A DNA stretch of 64,000 nt from Streptomyces sp. HD (lineage in GTDB: Bacteria; Actinomycetota; Actinomycetes; Streptomycetales; Streptomycetaceae), in the NCBI RefSeq assembly GCF_028369295.1, contig NZ_JAQMYP010000018.1, positions 103,529 to 167,528 on the forward strand, read 5' to 3'. The translations under genes were made by a program, and so were the position numbers. Under the pieces are notes generated by a model. The model was given only the letters and a program-made list of their open reading frames with translations. It did no database searches and was not told the origin of the DNA. Positions 1-7,756 of this stretch are shown piece by piece (within the stretch, counting starts at the first letter, position 1; the number at the start of each line of letters is the position of its first letter).

Positions 1-495
1 GACATCCTTGAGTGCGCCGGCATGGAGGAGGCGATCGAGGCGGCGGCGCGGCACCCCGTGGCCGGCATCGGCGCCATGGAGGTGCGGCCGTTCTGGGAGG
101 ACGAGGACGCCGAGGCGCGGATCCGCGCGCTCGACGCCGAGCTGACCGGCGCGGCGCGGGAGCGTGACGCCGACCGGATGACGGCCTGCTACGCCCCGGA
201 CGCGACGGCGTTCGTCGACGGCCGGGAGCACCGCGGGGCCGACGCCGTGCGCAAGTCGATCGAGGAACTGCTCACCGGCGTCACCGGCCCCGTCACCCGC
301 GAGGTAGTGGACCTCCGCGTCCACGTCGACGAGAGCATCGCTTTCGGGCGCGCCCTCGTCCGCCTGCGTGCCACCCGCACGGACGGCACGCGGATCGACG
401 ACCTGATGTGCGTCACCACCGGCTACCGCGACGCCGGTCTGCGCTGGCTGATCGCACACGAACACGTATCCCGCACCACCGAGGAGCGGTCATGA
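1..495 (+). CDS. YCII/DGPF-type protein fused to a SnoaL-like domain (5' end outside window)
   Basis: The reading frame is open from base 1, so the gene begins upstream. The first 31 visible residues match the C-terminal part of a YCII/DGPF domain: the segment ending RHPVAGIGAMEVRPFWE mirrors RHPAALGGGSVEVRPVWE at the end of the next gene. The remaining ~130 residues (ARIRALDAELTGAARERD onward) look like a SnoaL/NTF2-like alpha+beta cone domain, seen in ketosteroid-isomerase-like proteins and stress proteins. Catalysis is unproven for either half. The stop overlaps the next start (ATGA), and the third gene of the operon is an ECF sigma factor, so the protein probably belongs to an ECF42 regulatory unit. 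An internal ATG at 22 is not a credible start because it lies inside the YCII fold. Confidence 0.8.
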   Translation, partial: DILECAGMEEAIEAAARHPVAGIGAMEVRPFWEDEDAEARIRALDAELTGAARERDADRMTACYAPDATAFVDGREHRGADAVRKSIEELLTGVTGPVTREVVDLRVHVDESIAFGRALVRLRATRTDGTRIDDLMCVTTGYRDAGLRWLIAHEHVSRTTEERS

Positions 496-833
496 AGTAC
501 GTCCTGTTCATCTGCACGCCGGTCGGCGGCGAGGAACTCAGCCCCGAGGAGATCGCCGACGACCCCCGGTTCACCGCGTACATCGACGAGGTCCGCAGCC
601 GCGACGTCGTCAAGGGCGGAGCCCGTCTGCGGCCGCACACCGACGCCACCACGGTGCGCGTCCAGGGCGACGAGGTGCTGCTCAGCGACGGGCCCTTCGT
701 GGAGTCCAAGGAGTACGTCGCCGGAATCGACATCATCGAGGTCGCCGACCTGGACGAGGCCATCGCCCTCGCCTCCCGTCATCCGGCGGCCCTCGGCGGC
801 GGCTCCGTGGAAGTGCGGCCGGTCTGGGAGTGA
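492..833 (+). CDS. DGPF-domain (YCII-related) protein
   Basis: A 113-residue protein beginning MKYVLFICTP with the signature DGPF at residues 66-69 inside LLSDGPFVESKEYV. The YCII-related family has a dimeric alpha/beta fold. DGPF members in actinomycetes are typically encoded beside ECF42 sigma factors and can be their regulatory targets; no enzymatic reaction is established. The start at 492 was chosen because it overlaps the preceding stop as ATGA, has GAGGAGCGG just upstream, and gives the usual N-terminus. The end overlaps the sigma-factor start as GTGA, implying translational coupling. It is the second DGPF protein in the operon, the first being fused to a SnoaL-like domain. Confidence 0.88.
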   Translation: MKYVLFICTPVGGEELSPEEIADDPRFTAYIDEVRSRDVVKGGARLRPHTDATTVRVQGDEVLLSDGPFVESKEYVAGIDIIEVADLDEAIALASRHPAALGGGSVEVRPVWE

Positions 834-2089
834 GCGAGACGAACGGCATCGAGGAGGCCGTGGCCGCGGCCTTCCGTGCGGAATGGGGCCAGGTCGTCGC
901 CACCCTGATCAGGGTGACCGGCGACTGGGACCTCGCCGAGGAGTGCGCGCAGGACGCCTTCGCCCAGGCCCTCGACCGATGGCGGCGCGACGGAGTGCCG
1001 CGCCGCCCCGGAGCCTGGCTGACCACGACCGCCCGCAACCGCGCCCTGGACGTACTGCGCCGGGAGGCGGCGGGGGCGGCGAAACTACGGGAGGTGGCGG
1101 TGCTCGCCCGCGACGAACCGTCGTACGACGCAGGTGACGACGGCGACGGCAGCGGCGTCCAGGACGACCGGCTGCGGCTCGTCTTCACCTGCTGCCATCC
1201 GGCGTTGCCCATCGAGGCCAGAGTCGCCCTGACGCTGCGTACGCTCGCGGGACTGACCACACCGGAGATCGCCCGCGCCTTCCTCGTCCCCGAGGCGACC
1301 ATGGCGCAGCGGCTGGTACGCGCAAAACGGAAGATCCGCAACGCCGGAATCCCGTACCGGGTACCGCCCGCACACCTCCTGCCCGAGCGTACGACGGGCG
1401 TGCTCGGCGTGATCTACCTGCTGTTCAACGAGGGGTACGCGGCCACCACAGGCGCCGATCTCGTCCGTACGAACCTCTGCGCCGAGGCGATCCGGCTGGC
1501 CCGAGTCCTGGCCCGCCTCATGCCCGACGAACCCGAAGTGCTGGGCCTGCTCGCGCTGTTGCTGTTGCACGACGCGCGCCGGCACACGCGCGTGGACGCC
1601 GCGGGCGACCTGGTGACCCTGGAGGAGCAGGACCGTACGGCCTGGGACCGGGCCGAGGCAGACGAGGGCGCCGCCCTGCTGGAGACCGCGCTGCGGCGCG
1701 GCCGCCCCGGGCCGTACCAGATCCAGGCCGCCATCGCCGCCTGCCACACCACCGCACCCACCGCAGAGGACACCGACTGGGCCGACATCGCCGCCCTGTA
1801 CGGCGAGTTGGCCCGCTTCGTGCCCTCCGCCGTCGTCCGCCTCAACCGCGCGGTGGCCATAGGCATGGCCGAGGGCACGGAGGAGGGGCTCGCCCTGGTC
1901 GCCGAGTTGGAGGCCGAGGGCGCGCTGGCCGCATACCACCTGCTCCCCGCCACCCGCGCCGATCTGCTGCGCCGCAGCGGTCGTACGCAGGAGGCGGCCG
2001 AGGCGTACCGGCGGGCACTGGAACTGGTGGAGAACGACGCGGAACGGAGGTTCCTCGAACGGCGGCTCGCGGAATGCCGATCCGCGTAG
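830..2089 (+). CDS. RNA polymerase sigma factor, ECF42 group
   Basis: A 419-residue ECF sigma factor. Region 2 lies at about residues 10-80 (DWDLAEECAQDAFAQALDRW) and region 4 at about 115-170. The FTCCHP motif (119-124), EIARAFLVPEATMAQRLVRA and YLLFNEGYAA (196-205) are hallmarks of the ECF42 group. The C-terminal extension of ~230 residues is alpha-helical and TPR-like, ending with RSGRTQEAAEAYRRALEL; in this group the extension is needed for activity and no separate anti-sigma factor is used. None is encoded here either. The start is GTG overlapping the stop of the DGPF gene. The likely autoregulated target promoter lies outside the window. Confidence 0.92.
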   Translation: MSETNGIEEAVAAAFRAEWGQVVATLIRVTGDWDLAEECAQDAFAQALDRWRRDGVPRRPGAWLTTTARNRALDVLRREAAGAAKLREVAVLARDEPSYDAGDDGDGSGVQDDRLRLVFTCCHPALPIEARVALTLRTLAGLTTPEIARAFLVPEATMAQRLVRAKRKIRNAGIPYRVPPAHLLPERTTGVLGVIYLLFNEGYAATTGADLVRTNLCAEAIRLARVLARLMPDEPEVLGLLALLLLHDARRHTRVDAAGDLVTLEEQDRTAWDRAEADEGAALLETALRRGRPGPYQIQAAIAACHTTAPTAEDTDWADIAALYGELARFVPSAVVRLNRAVAIGMAEGTEEGLALVAELEAEGALAAYHLLPATRADLLRRSGRTQEAAEAYRRALELVENDAERRFLERRLAECRSA

Positions 2090-2120
2090 GGGCCCAGGAA
2101 GCAGGCCCAGGTGCGGGCCC
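2090..2120. terminator. Possible bidirectional hairpin between converging genes
   Basis: GGGCCC at 2090-2095 and again at 2115-2120 can pair across 19 bases, exactly between the stop of the sigma factor and the stop of the converging SnoaL-like gene. There is no U-tract. The stem is short, so this is only a plausible shared terminator. Confidence 0.3.
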
Positions 2121-2518
2121 TATGCCGACCGGGCCGCTGCCTCCTTCGCGATCCGGTCGAACTGCGCCCCCATCGCCTCGGCCAGAGCCTGCGCCCCCGA
2201 CAGCGGACGGACCATGACCATGAAGTCGTCGATCAGGCCGTCCTCGTTGACCCGGAGGAAGTCGCAGCCGGTGATCTCCCGGTCGCCCACCCGAGCGGTG
2301 AAGACCAGCGCGTGATCACGGCCGCCCGGATCGTTGATCTCGCGCACATAGCGGAAGTCCTCGAAGACCCGCACGACACCGCGCAGGATCGCCGCCGTGA
2401 TCGGCTTGCCGGTGTACGGCTTGAACACTGCCGGGCTGGTGAAGACGACGTCCTCGGCCAGCAGGGCCTCGACGGCGTCGATGTCGCCTGTCTCGACCGC
2501 CTCGCGGAACGCTCGCAT
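2120..2518 (-). CDS. SnoaL-like/NTF2-like protein
   Basis: A 132-residue single-domain protein with the NTF2/SnoaL pattern: an N-terminal helix (AFREAVETGDIDAVEALLAE), then DVVFTSPAVFKPYTGK and a C-terminal sheet containing DHALVFTARVGDREITGCDF and LIDDFMVMVRP. Members are ketosteroid-isomerase-like enzymes, polyketide cyclases or ligand binders; the substrate cannot be inferred. It is divergent from a PadR regulator across 70 bases that contain a CAATTAGTTG palindrome. It is therefore the most obvious target of that regulator. GATCACCTC-type sequence upstream reads as GAGGTGATC on the coding strand, a good ribosome binding site for the ATG at 2518. Confidence 0.8.
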   Translation of the reverse strand: MRAFREAVETGDIDAVEALLAEDVVFTSPAVFKPYTGKPITAAILRGVVRVFEDFRYVREINDPGGRDHALVFTARVGDREITGCDFLRVNEDGLIDDFMVMVRPLSGAQALAEAMGAQFDRIAKEAAARSA

Positions 2519-2533
2519 CGGATCACCTCATAG

Positions 2534-2545
2534 TCAATTAGTTGA
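2534..2545. promoter_or_regulatory. Putative PadR operator (TCAATTAGTTGA)
   Basis: A near-palindrome, TCAATTAGTTGA, sits in the 70-bp divergent region between the SnoaL-like gene and the PadR gene. Its core CAATTAGTTG differs by one base from CAACTAGTTG at 21414-21423, which lies upstream of the dienoyl-CoA reductase that precedes the second PadR gene. The shared sequence next to two related PadR genes is what supports operator function; binding is inferred. Confidence 0.5.
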
Positions 2546-2588
2546 GTAGGTGCGGATGACAATAATCACCTGCTGTTAATGTGTCCAC

Positions 2589-3146
2589 ATGTCCCTCAAG
2601 TACGCCGTCCTCGCCGCCCTTCTGGAGGGCGAGGCCTCGGGCTACGAGCTGTCCAAGGCCTTCGACGTCTCGTTCGCCAACTTCTGGCCCGCGACCCCGC
2701 AACAGCTCTACCGGGAGCTGGAGCGTCTCGCGCAGGACGGCCTCGTCGAAGCCCGGTTCGTGCAGCAGGAACGGCGGCCGAACAAGCGGATGTTCACGCT
2801 CACCGAGGCCGGACGGGAGGACCTGCGCACCTTCGCCGCCGAGCCGCCCCGGCGGCCCACGGCCGTGCGCGACGAACTCCTGATCAAACTCCAGGCCATG
2901 GGGGATCCCGAGCCGACCCGCGCCATGATCGAGGAGCGCATGACGTGGGCACGCGGCAAGCTGGACCGGTACGAACGTGTCCGCGAGCGGATGCTCGACG
3001 GCCGCACCGAGGAGGAGTACCTGCGCGAGTCCGACCGCGTCGGCCCGTATCTGACGCTGCTGCGCGGCATCTCCTTCGAGGAGGAGAACCTGCGCTGGTG
3101 CGAGCGGGTTCTCGCCGTCCTGAAGCAGCGCGTCGCGCTGGGGTGA
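2589..3146 (+). CDS. PadR family transcriptional regulator
   Basis: A 185-residue regulator. Residues 1-85 form the PadR winged helix (MSLKYAVLAALLEGEASGYE, then FWPATPQQLYRELERLAQDG and the wing RPNKRMFTLTEAGRE). The rest is the helical Vir_act_alpha_C dimerisation domain. PadR proteins of this subtype repress neighbouring genes and respond to small ligands. It is divergent from the SnoaL-like gene and followed by a methyltransferase whose start overlaps or nearly abuts its stop, so it probably controls both. It resembles the PadR protein at 23552-24103, which has the same FW-AT-QQ-YREL recognition segment, in keeping with their similar putative operators. The start gives the conserved MSLKYAVLAAL N-terminus. 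Confidence 0.92.
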   Translation: MSLKYAVLAALLEGEASGYELSKAFDVSFANFWPATPQQLYRELERLAQDGLVEARFVQQERRPNKRMFTLTEAGREDLRTFAAEPPRRPTAVRDELLIKLQAMGDPEPTRAMIEERMTWARGKLDRYERVRERMLDGRTEEEYLRESDRVGPYLTLLRGISFEEENLRWCERVLAVLKQRVALG

Positions 3147-3151
3147 CGCGG

Positions 3152-3886
3152 ATGTTCAGCCCCGAAGGCCCCTCGCTGCGCGAACTCGCCGTCCAGGCCC
3201 TGTCGTCCGTCCAGCGCGGATACGACCTGCTCGCCCCGAAGTTCGACCACACCCCCTTCCGTACACCCGACTCGGTGCTCTCCGCCGTCACGAAGGCGCT
3301 CGCACGGACGGGCCCGTACGACGACGGCCTCGACCTGTGCTGCGGGACGGGCGCGGGGGTGGATGTGCTGGCCAGGGTGTGCCGGCGCAGCGTCACCGGT
3401 GTCGACTTCAGCGCGGGCATGCTCGACGTCGCCCGGCAGCGGGTGCGACTGGGAGTGGAGGAGCCGCGCGTCGCCTGGGTCCGCGCGGACGCCCGTGCTC
3501 TGCCGTTCGCCCCTTCCTTCGACCTCGTGGTGAGCTTCGGGGCGTTCGGCCACTTCCTGCCGCGCGAGCTGCCGGGGCTGTTCGCCCAGGTCCACTCCGT
3601 GCTGCGGCCCGGCGGGTGCTTCGTCTTCCCCGTCGTGGCACCGCAGCGTCCGGCCTCCCTCGGCTACTGGATGCTGCTGGGTTTCGACGCGGTCATGCGG
3701 GTGCGCAACGCCGTGTGGCGGCCGCCGTTCGTCATGTACTACCGGGCCTTCCGCCTCGGGGAGGTGCGGGACGAGCTGGCACGCGCCGGCTTCGAGGTGG
3801 AGCTCCGGGCACTGCCCGAGTTCGGGCGGCGGCGCGACGGGAGTCCGCGGGTGCGGATGGTGGTGGCGCGACGCCTCCCGGACTGA
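3152..3886 (+). CDS. Class I SAM-dependent methyltransferase
   Basis: A 244-residue protein with a Rossmann methyltransferase core: motif I is DLCCGTGAGVDVLA, followed by VTGVDFSAGMLDVARQR, RADARALPF and FDLVVSFGAFGHF, and motif post-III VHSVLRPGGCFVFP. The N-terminal RGYDLLAPKFDHTPF segment resembles the ubiE/Coq5-like subfamily. The acceptor substrate is unknown. The gene directly follows padR. ATG at 3152 is annotated; GTG at 3143, overlapping the padR stop as GTGA, would add three residues and is an equally reasonable coupled start. Co-transcription with padR suggests a function in the same detoxification or small-molecule response. Confidence 0.85.
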   Translation: MFSPEGPSLRELAVQALSSVQRGYDLLAPKFDHTPFRTPDSVLSAVTKALARTGPYDDGLDLCCGTGAGVDVLARVCRRSVTGVDFSAGMLDVARQRVRLGVEEPRVAWVRADARALPFAPSFDLVVSFGAFGHFLPRELPGLFAQVHSVLRPGGCFVFPVVAPQRPASLGYWMLLGFDAVMRVRNAVWRPPFVMYYRAFRLGEVRDELARAGFEVELRALPEFGRRRDGSPRVRMVVARRLPD

Positions 3887-3927
3887 ACAGGTGGAGAGGG
3901 TCGCGGGGGCCGCGGGGGGCGAGTGGG

Positions 3928-3973
3928 TTGGACTTTCCAACTTGGATCCTTCGAGAGGGTTTGTTTTTCAAAC
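3928..3973. promoter_or_regulatory. Two inverted repeats upstream of the thioesterase gene
   Basis: TTGGA-CTT-TCCAA occupies 3928-3940 and GTTTG-TTTTT-CAAAC occupies 3959-3973, ending 21 bases before the GTG start at 3995. The stretch is strikingly AT-rich for this genome. TATGGT at 3984-3989 could be a -10 element, placing the second repeat over the promoter. These look like operators of an unidentified repressor; the binding protein is not evident from the neighbours. Confidence 0.4.
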
Positions 3974-3994
3974 TCACGTGGTTATGGTGGGCGC

Positions 3995-4783
3995 GTGACC
4001 CTGACGAACGACACCGCGATCCGTATCGACCCCCAGTGGTGGTCCTGGGAGGGAGCACATGGCGGCCATGTCGCGGCCCTCGCCCTGGCCGCCGTACGTG
4101 ACCGGTTCGCCTGCGGCGACCGCCCGGTCCGCATGCTGACCACGCACTATCTGGCCCCGGTCGACGACAGCCCGCTGCACTTCTCCGGCACCGCGCCCGC
4201 CGCCCCCGGCCGCCGCACGGCCACCTGCCTCTTCACCGGCCACCAGAACGGCGTACCCGTCCTCCTCGGCTCGGCACTGTTCGGCTCAGGGCGCGAAGGG
4301 TCGTCGTACGACGGGCATCCGGCCCCGGAGGTCCCCGGGCCCCAGGACTGCCGCCGCCTGGAGCTCTCCGGTGAACTGTCGCCGTTCGCCCGGCAGTTGG
4401 AGATCCGCCCCGCCACCGAGGACCGCCCGCTCGGCGGCGGCGACAGGGCCGAGCTCACGGCCTGGATCCGCTTCCAGGACGGCCGCCCTCTCGACGCCCC
4501 GACGGCCGTCACCCTCACCGACGCCCTCCCGCCCGCGCTGTACGCCCGCTGGCGCACCCCACGCCCGGTACCCACCGCCGAACTCACCGTCCACCTCACC
4601 GACGCCCTCGACGACGGCGCCCACGACGGCTGGGCGCTCGTCCGGATCCGCACCGAGCACGCGGGCAGTGGGTGGGCGGTCGACGACAGTGCGGTCTGGT
4701 CTGCGGACGGCAGGCTGGTGGCGCTCGCCCGGCAGTCGCGGGTGGTACGCGCCCGGCCGGCCGACGGGACCTCGAACTCGTAG
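3995..4783 (+). CDS. Acyl-CoA thioesterase-like double hotdog protein
   Basis: A 262-residue protein with the TesB/4HBT_3 double-hotdog pattern. The N-terminal hotdog has QWWSWEGAHGGHVAALALAA and RPVRMLTTHYLAPVDDSPL, and the C-terminal half has LTAWIRFQDGRPLDAPTAVT and the closing SAVWSADGRLVALARQSRVV. Family members hydrolyse acyl-CoA thioesters; chain specificity cannot be read from the sequence. GTG at 3995 is chosen because it gives a compact N-terminus and lies directly after the AT-rich promoter. An earlier in-frame GTG at 3923 would put the inverted repeats inside the coding region. The gene stands alone, followed by a 26-bp tandem repeat. Confidence 0.78.
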   Translation: MTLTNDTAIRIDPQWWSWEGAHGGHVAALALAAVRDRFACGDRPVRMLTTHYLAPVDDSPLHFSGTAPAAPGRRTATCLFTGHQNGVPVLLGSALFGSGREGSSYDGHPAPEVPGPQDCRRLELSGELSPFARQLEIRPATEDRPLGGGDRAELTAWIRFQDGRPLDAPTAVTLTDALPPALYARWRTPRPVPTAELTVHLTDALDDGAHDGWALVRIRTEHAGSGWAVDDSAVWSADGRLVALARQSRVVRARPADGTSNS

Positions 4784-4811
4784 GCGGGGCCTGTCACTTC
4801 GGTCAGGACGA

Positions 4812-4915
4812 CCCACGCCGACCGGCCCTCACAACGGCCCACGCCGGCCGGTCCTCACAACGGCCCACGCCGGCCGGTCCTCACAACGGCCCACGCCGGC
4901 CGGTCCTCACAAAGC
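4812..4915. repeat. Four tandem 26-bp repeats
   Basis: The unit CCCACGCCGGCCGGTCCTCA plus CAACGG is repeated four times head to tail (4812, 4838, 4864, 4890). Copy 1 differs at two positions and the last copy diverges at its end. The array fills the gap between the converging thioesterase and serine-hydrolase genes and covers the last codons of the hydrolase. Each copy contains the self-complementary CGGCCG. It is a minisatellite-like array, not a CRISPR array because there are no spacers. Confidence 0.9.
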
Positions 4916-6073
4916 GCTGTACAGGGCGTCGACCAGCGCCATCTTCCGCGGATCGTTGGCGATATGAGGCCCCATCCGGTTCATCACATAGCCCAGTGAC
5001 ACCCCGGCCTCCGGATCCGCCAGTCCGCAGGAGCCGCCGAAGCCGTCATGCCCGAAAGCCCGCGGATTGGGCCCGTACGAGCCGTTCGGCCCGCTGAGCC
5101 ACAGGCCGAGCCCGGCCTCCGTCTCGTCCTCGAACCCGGCGCCGACGACCAGGTCGCGGCAGCTGCCCTGCCCCTCACGCACCCGCTCGGCAGCCTCGGG
5201 GGAGATCACGCGACGCCCGTCGTACGATCCGCGGCCCGCGAAGATCCCATACAGGGCGGCGACCGCACGCGCCGTGCCATGACCGTTCGCGGCGGGGATC
5301 TCCGCGGCCCGCCATTCGGGCGAGTTGGCCTGAGCCGCCCCCACGACGGGGTTGGTCAGTGCGGCGAGAGCGGCGGGCGCCAACTGGGCGAAGACGGCGG
5401 CCTGTTCACTGGACGCCGCGACCGGCGAGTGGACCAGCTCGGCCGCGCGCCCGGAGTCCTTCTCCGGCAGCCCGATCGCGAAGTCGATCCCGAGCGGCCC
5501 GGTCACCTCCCGCTCCAGGAAGGCCCCGGGCAGCATGCCGGACACCCGCCGTACGACCTCCCCGACCAGGAAGCCGTAGGTGAGCGCGTGATACCCGGAC
5601 TGGGTCCCCGGCGCCCACCACGGCTCCATCGCCGCGAGCCGCCGAGTCGTCAATTCCCAGTCGCAGAGCTGCTGGAGCGTGTGCGGCTCCCGCAGACCGG
5701 ACAGGCCCGCGCGGTGCGACAGCAGATGCCGCACGAGGATCTGCTCCTTGCCCGCGGCGGCGAACTCCGGCCAGTACCCGGCGACCGGCGCGTCGAGGTC
5801 GAGCAGGCCCCGGTCGGCGAGGAGGTGGGCGCACAGCGCCGTCGGGCCCTTGGACGTCGACCACACGTTGACCAGGGTGTCGCGTTCCCATGGGCGGCCG
5901 CGGGCCGCGTCGGCCCAGCCGCCCCACAGGTCCACGACGGTCCGGCCGTCCAGGGTGACGGTGACCGCGGCGCCCAGCTCCCCGCGCTCCCGGAAGTTCG
6001 TCTCGAACGCCGTCCGCACCGCCGCGAACCGCGGATCGCAGTGCCCCTGCACCTGCGCCTCGTGCTCCGTCAT
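4907..6073 (-). CDS. Serine hydrolase, beta-lactamase/EstB (class C-like) family
   Basis: A 388-residue cytoplasmic protein of the class C beta-lactamase/family VIII esterase fold. The catalytic S-x-x-K tetrad is STSK at residues 72-75 (LVNVWSTSKGPTALCAHLLA) and the Tyr motif is GYHALTYG around Tyr161. Near the C-terminus, AFGHDGFGGSCG takes the place of the KTG motif. Such enzymes are usually carboxylesterases. No signal peptide is visible. ATG at 6073 is chosen because GAGGGACGG lies eight bases upstream on the coding strand; a longer version from 6115 lacks such a site. The stop lies inside the 26-bp tandem repeat array. Confidence 0.85.
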   Translation of the reverse strand: MTEHEAQVQGHCDPRFAAVRTAFETNFRERGELGAAVTVTLDGRTVVDLWGGWADAARGRPWERDTLVNVWSTSKGPTALCAHLLADRGLLDLDAPVAGYWPEFAAAGKEQILVRHLLSHRAGLSGLREPHTLQQLCDWELTTRRLAAMEPWWAPGTQSGYHALTYGFLVGEVVRRVSGMLPGAFLEREVTGPLGIDFAIGLPEKDSGRAAELVHSPVAASSEQAAVFAQLAPAALAALTNPVVGAAQANSPEWRAAEIPAANGHGTARAVAALYGIFAGRGSYDGRRVISPEAAERVREGQGSCRDLVVGAGFEDETEAGLGLWLSGPNGSYGPNPRAFGHDGFGGSCGLADPEAGVSLGYVMNRMGPHIANDPRKMALVDALYSAL

Positions 6074-6181
6074 GGGCCGTCCCTCGTCGTCCGTCGGAAA
6101 CCCGGGCCGCGACACCGCGACCCGGGCACTCTGAACGTACCGACTGGTCGGACTGGACGGAAGGTGCCGGACGGACCGAAC

Positions 6182-6586
6182 TCAGACGAAGAACCGCGCG
6201 CCTTCCGGCTCCCGGTGCCCCTCGGCCGTGTGCCAGTAGTCGCGGGTCTCGACGGCCAGCCCCGCGGCATCGAAGCGCACGAACACACAGCCGGCGAGCG
6301 TGGAGGGCGCGCCCCCCTCCTCCGCGAGGACCCGGAACTCGGCCACGGCCACACCGTCCCGCCCGACGACGGGCGCGGAGAAGCGCACGTCGGTCACCCG
6401 CTCCTCGGCGAACGACCAGGTCAGATACGCGGCCAGTTCGGCCCGCCCCCGGTGCGGCTCGCGGAACGGCATCGAGCGGTGGACGCAGTCCTCGGCGTAG
6501 AGCTCCAGCAGCGCGTCCACGTCATGCTCGGCCCAGCCCCGTTCCCAGACCCGGACGAACCGCTCCGCGGCCTCAGACGTCTCCAC
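6182..6586 (-). CDS. SnoaL-like/NTF2-like protein
   Basis: A 134-residue NTF2-like protein: helix AAERFVRVWERGWAEHDVDA, then LLELYAEDCVHRSMPFREPH and the sheet with VAVAEFRVLAEEGG, CVFVRFDAAGLAVETRDYW. These proteins bind or isomerise small hydrophobic molecules; the specific substrate is not evident. The GTG start at 6586 has GAGAGGGGG immediately upstream and follows the stop of the deacetylase gene by eleven bases, so the two are co-transcribed. The final residues EGARFFV are typical of small polyketide-cyclase-like proteins. Confidence 0.8.
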   Translation of the reverse strand: METSEAAERFVRVWERGWAEHDVDALLELYAEDCVHRSMPFREPHRGRAELAAYLTWSFAEERVTDVRFSAPVVGRDGVAVAEFRVLAEEGGAPSTLAGCVFVRFDAAGLAVETRDYWHTAEGHREPEGARFFV

Positions 6587-6597
6587 GTGGCCCCCTC

Positions 6598-7566
6598 TCA
6601 GGCGTGCGAGCGCAGCCACTCCAGCTTGGCCACCTCGTGGAACGGGCCGCCGCCTTCGTGGTCGTTGAAGTCGTACACCTCGATGGCCTTCTCGTCGTGG
6701 GCCCAGGCGTTGAAGGCCGCGAAGACGGTGGAGGGCGGGCAGGTCTGGTCCTCCAGGGCCGCCGAGAAGAGGGCGGGCACCCGGCCGCGGGCCGCGAAGT
6801 GCACACAGTCGAAGTAGGACAGGGTGCGCATGACGTCCTCGGCGCGGCCCCGGTGCGTCTTGAGGTAGAGGGCGATCTCGCGGTACGGGTTGCGGTCCGT
6901 GAGGTGCGCCGCGCGCGGGAAGTCGCACAGGAACGGCACGTCCGGCACGATCGCCGTCAGGTCCGGCACCAGACCGCCCACGGCGATGGTGATGCCGCCG
7001 CCCTGGCTCCCGCCGGTGACGACCGTGCGCGACGCGTCGGTCAGCGGGTGCGAGCGGGCCGCCTCGACGGCACGGACCGCGTCCGTGAGCACCCGGCGGT
7101 AGTAGTAGTTCTCCGGCGCCTCGATGCCACGGGTCATGAAGCCGGGGTAGGCCGGCGCGGACCCCACCGGATCCGGCGTGTCGCCACCGCTGCCCCATGC
7201 GCTGCCCTGACCGCGGGTGTCCATCACGAAGTGCGCGCGGCCCGTGGACGCCCACAGCAGATCCTCGTGCGGCAGCCCACGCCCGCCGCCGTAGCCGATG
7301 AACTCCACGATCAGCGGCAGCGGCTCCGTGGCCCCGGCGGGCAGCCGCAGCCAGCCCTTCACCGGGTGACCGCCGAACCCGGCGAACGTCACGTCGTACA
7401 CCCGCACCGTGGAAAGCCCCGTCTCGACCGGCTCGAAGCGGGCGTCCAGATCGTGCTCGCGGGCCTCGTCGAGGGTCTTGGACCAGAACGCGTCGAAGCC
7501 CTCGGGCTCGACTGACTTGCTGCGGTACTCGCGCAGTTCGTCGAGCGGGAGGTCGAACAGGGCCAT
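6598..7566 (-). CDS. Acetylxylan esterase / cephalosporin-C deacetylase family hydrolase
   Basis: A 322-residue alpha/beta hydrolase of the AXE1 family (carbohydrate esterase family 7 type). The nucleophile motif is GGSQGG at 185-190 (Ser187), the acid is Asp273 in LEDQTCPPS and the histidine is His303 in NDHEGGG. The oxyanion-hole region FIGYGGGRG and the DTRGQG motif at 116-121 are also typical. These cytoplasmic enzymes deacetylate short acetylated sugars or xylo-oligosaccharides and can act on cephalosporin C. ATG at 7566 gives the canonical MALFDLPLDELREYR N-terminus. The gene is followed by the SnoaL-like gene in the same operon and is divergent from galE. Confidence 0.93.
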   Translation of the reverse strand: MALFDLPLDELREYRSKSVEPEGFDAFWSKTLDEAREHDLDARFEPVETGLSTVRVYDVTFAGFGGHPVKGWLRLPAGATEPLPLIVEFIGYGGGRGLPHEDLLWASTGRAHFVMDTRGQGSAWGSGGDTPDPVGSAPAYPGFMTRGIEAPENYYYRRVLTDAVRAVEAARSHPLTDASRTVVTGGSQGGGITIAVGGLVPDLTAIVPDVPFLCDFPRAAHLTDRNPYREIALYLKTHRGRAEDVMRTLSYFDCVHFAARGRVPALFSAALEDQTCPPSTVFAAFNAWAHDEKAIEVYDFNDHEGGGPFHEVAKLEWLRSHA

Positions 7567-7707
7567 CTGGGACCGCCTTTGCGAAGAGTGGGTGCGGAAG
7601 ATCACACCGTACGTGGGTGATCGGAGGTCTCGCCAGGCCACTGGTGAACCCGCACCGTTGGGCGGCCCGCCTTGACGCCCGCGGGGAATGGGGGCAGGGT
7701 TGTACAT

Positions 7708-7724
7708 GTACGTCGTAAACGTAC
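7708..7724. promoter_or_regulatory. TetR operator in the galE promoter
   Basis: GTACGT-CGTAA-ACGTAC is a perfect inverted repeat with six-base arms, centred 41 bases before the galE start. On the opposite strand it contains GTTTACGACGTA, matching GTTTACAACGTA at the GH15 promoter and GTTTACGTCGTA at the TetR promoter. Three matching sites in three neighbouring promoters support a shared operator. Confidence 0.7.
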
Positions 7725-7756
7725 GGCGTCGGGTCACAGTCAGGAGACCTCGTGCC

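Noticed and set aside
4812..4915. Possible CRISPR array
   Set aside because: The four 26-bp units are directly adjacent without spacers.
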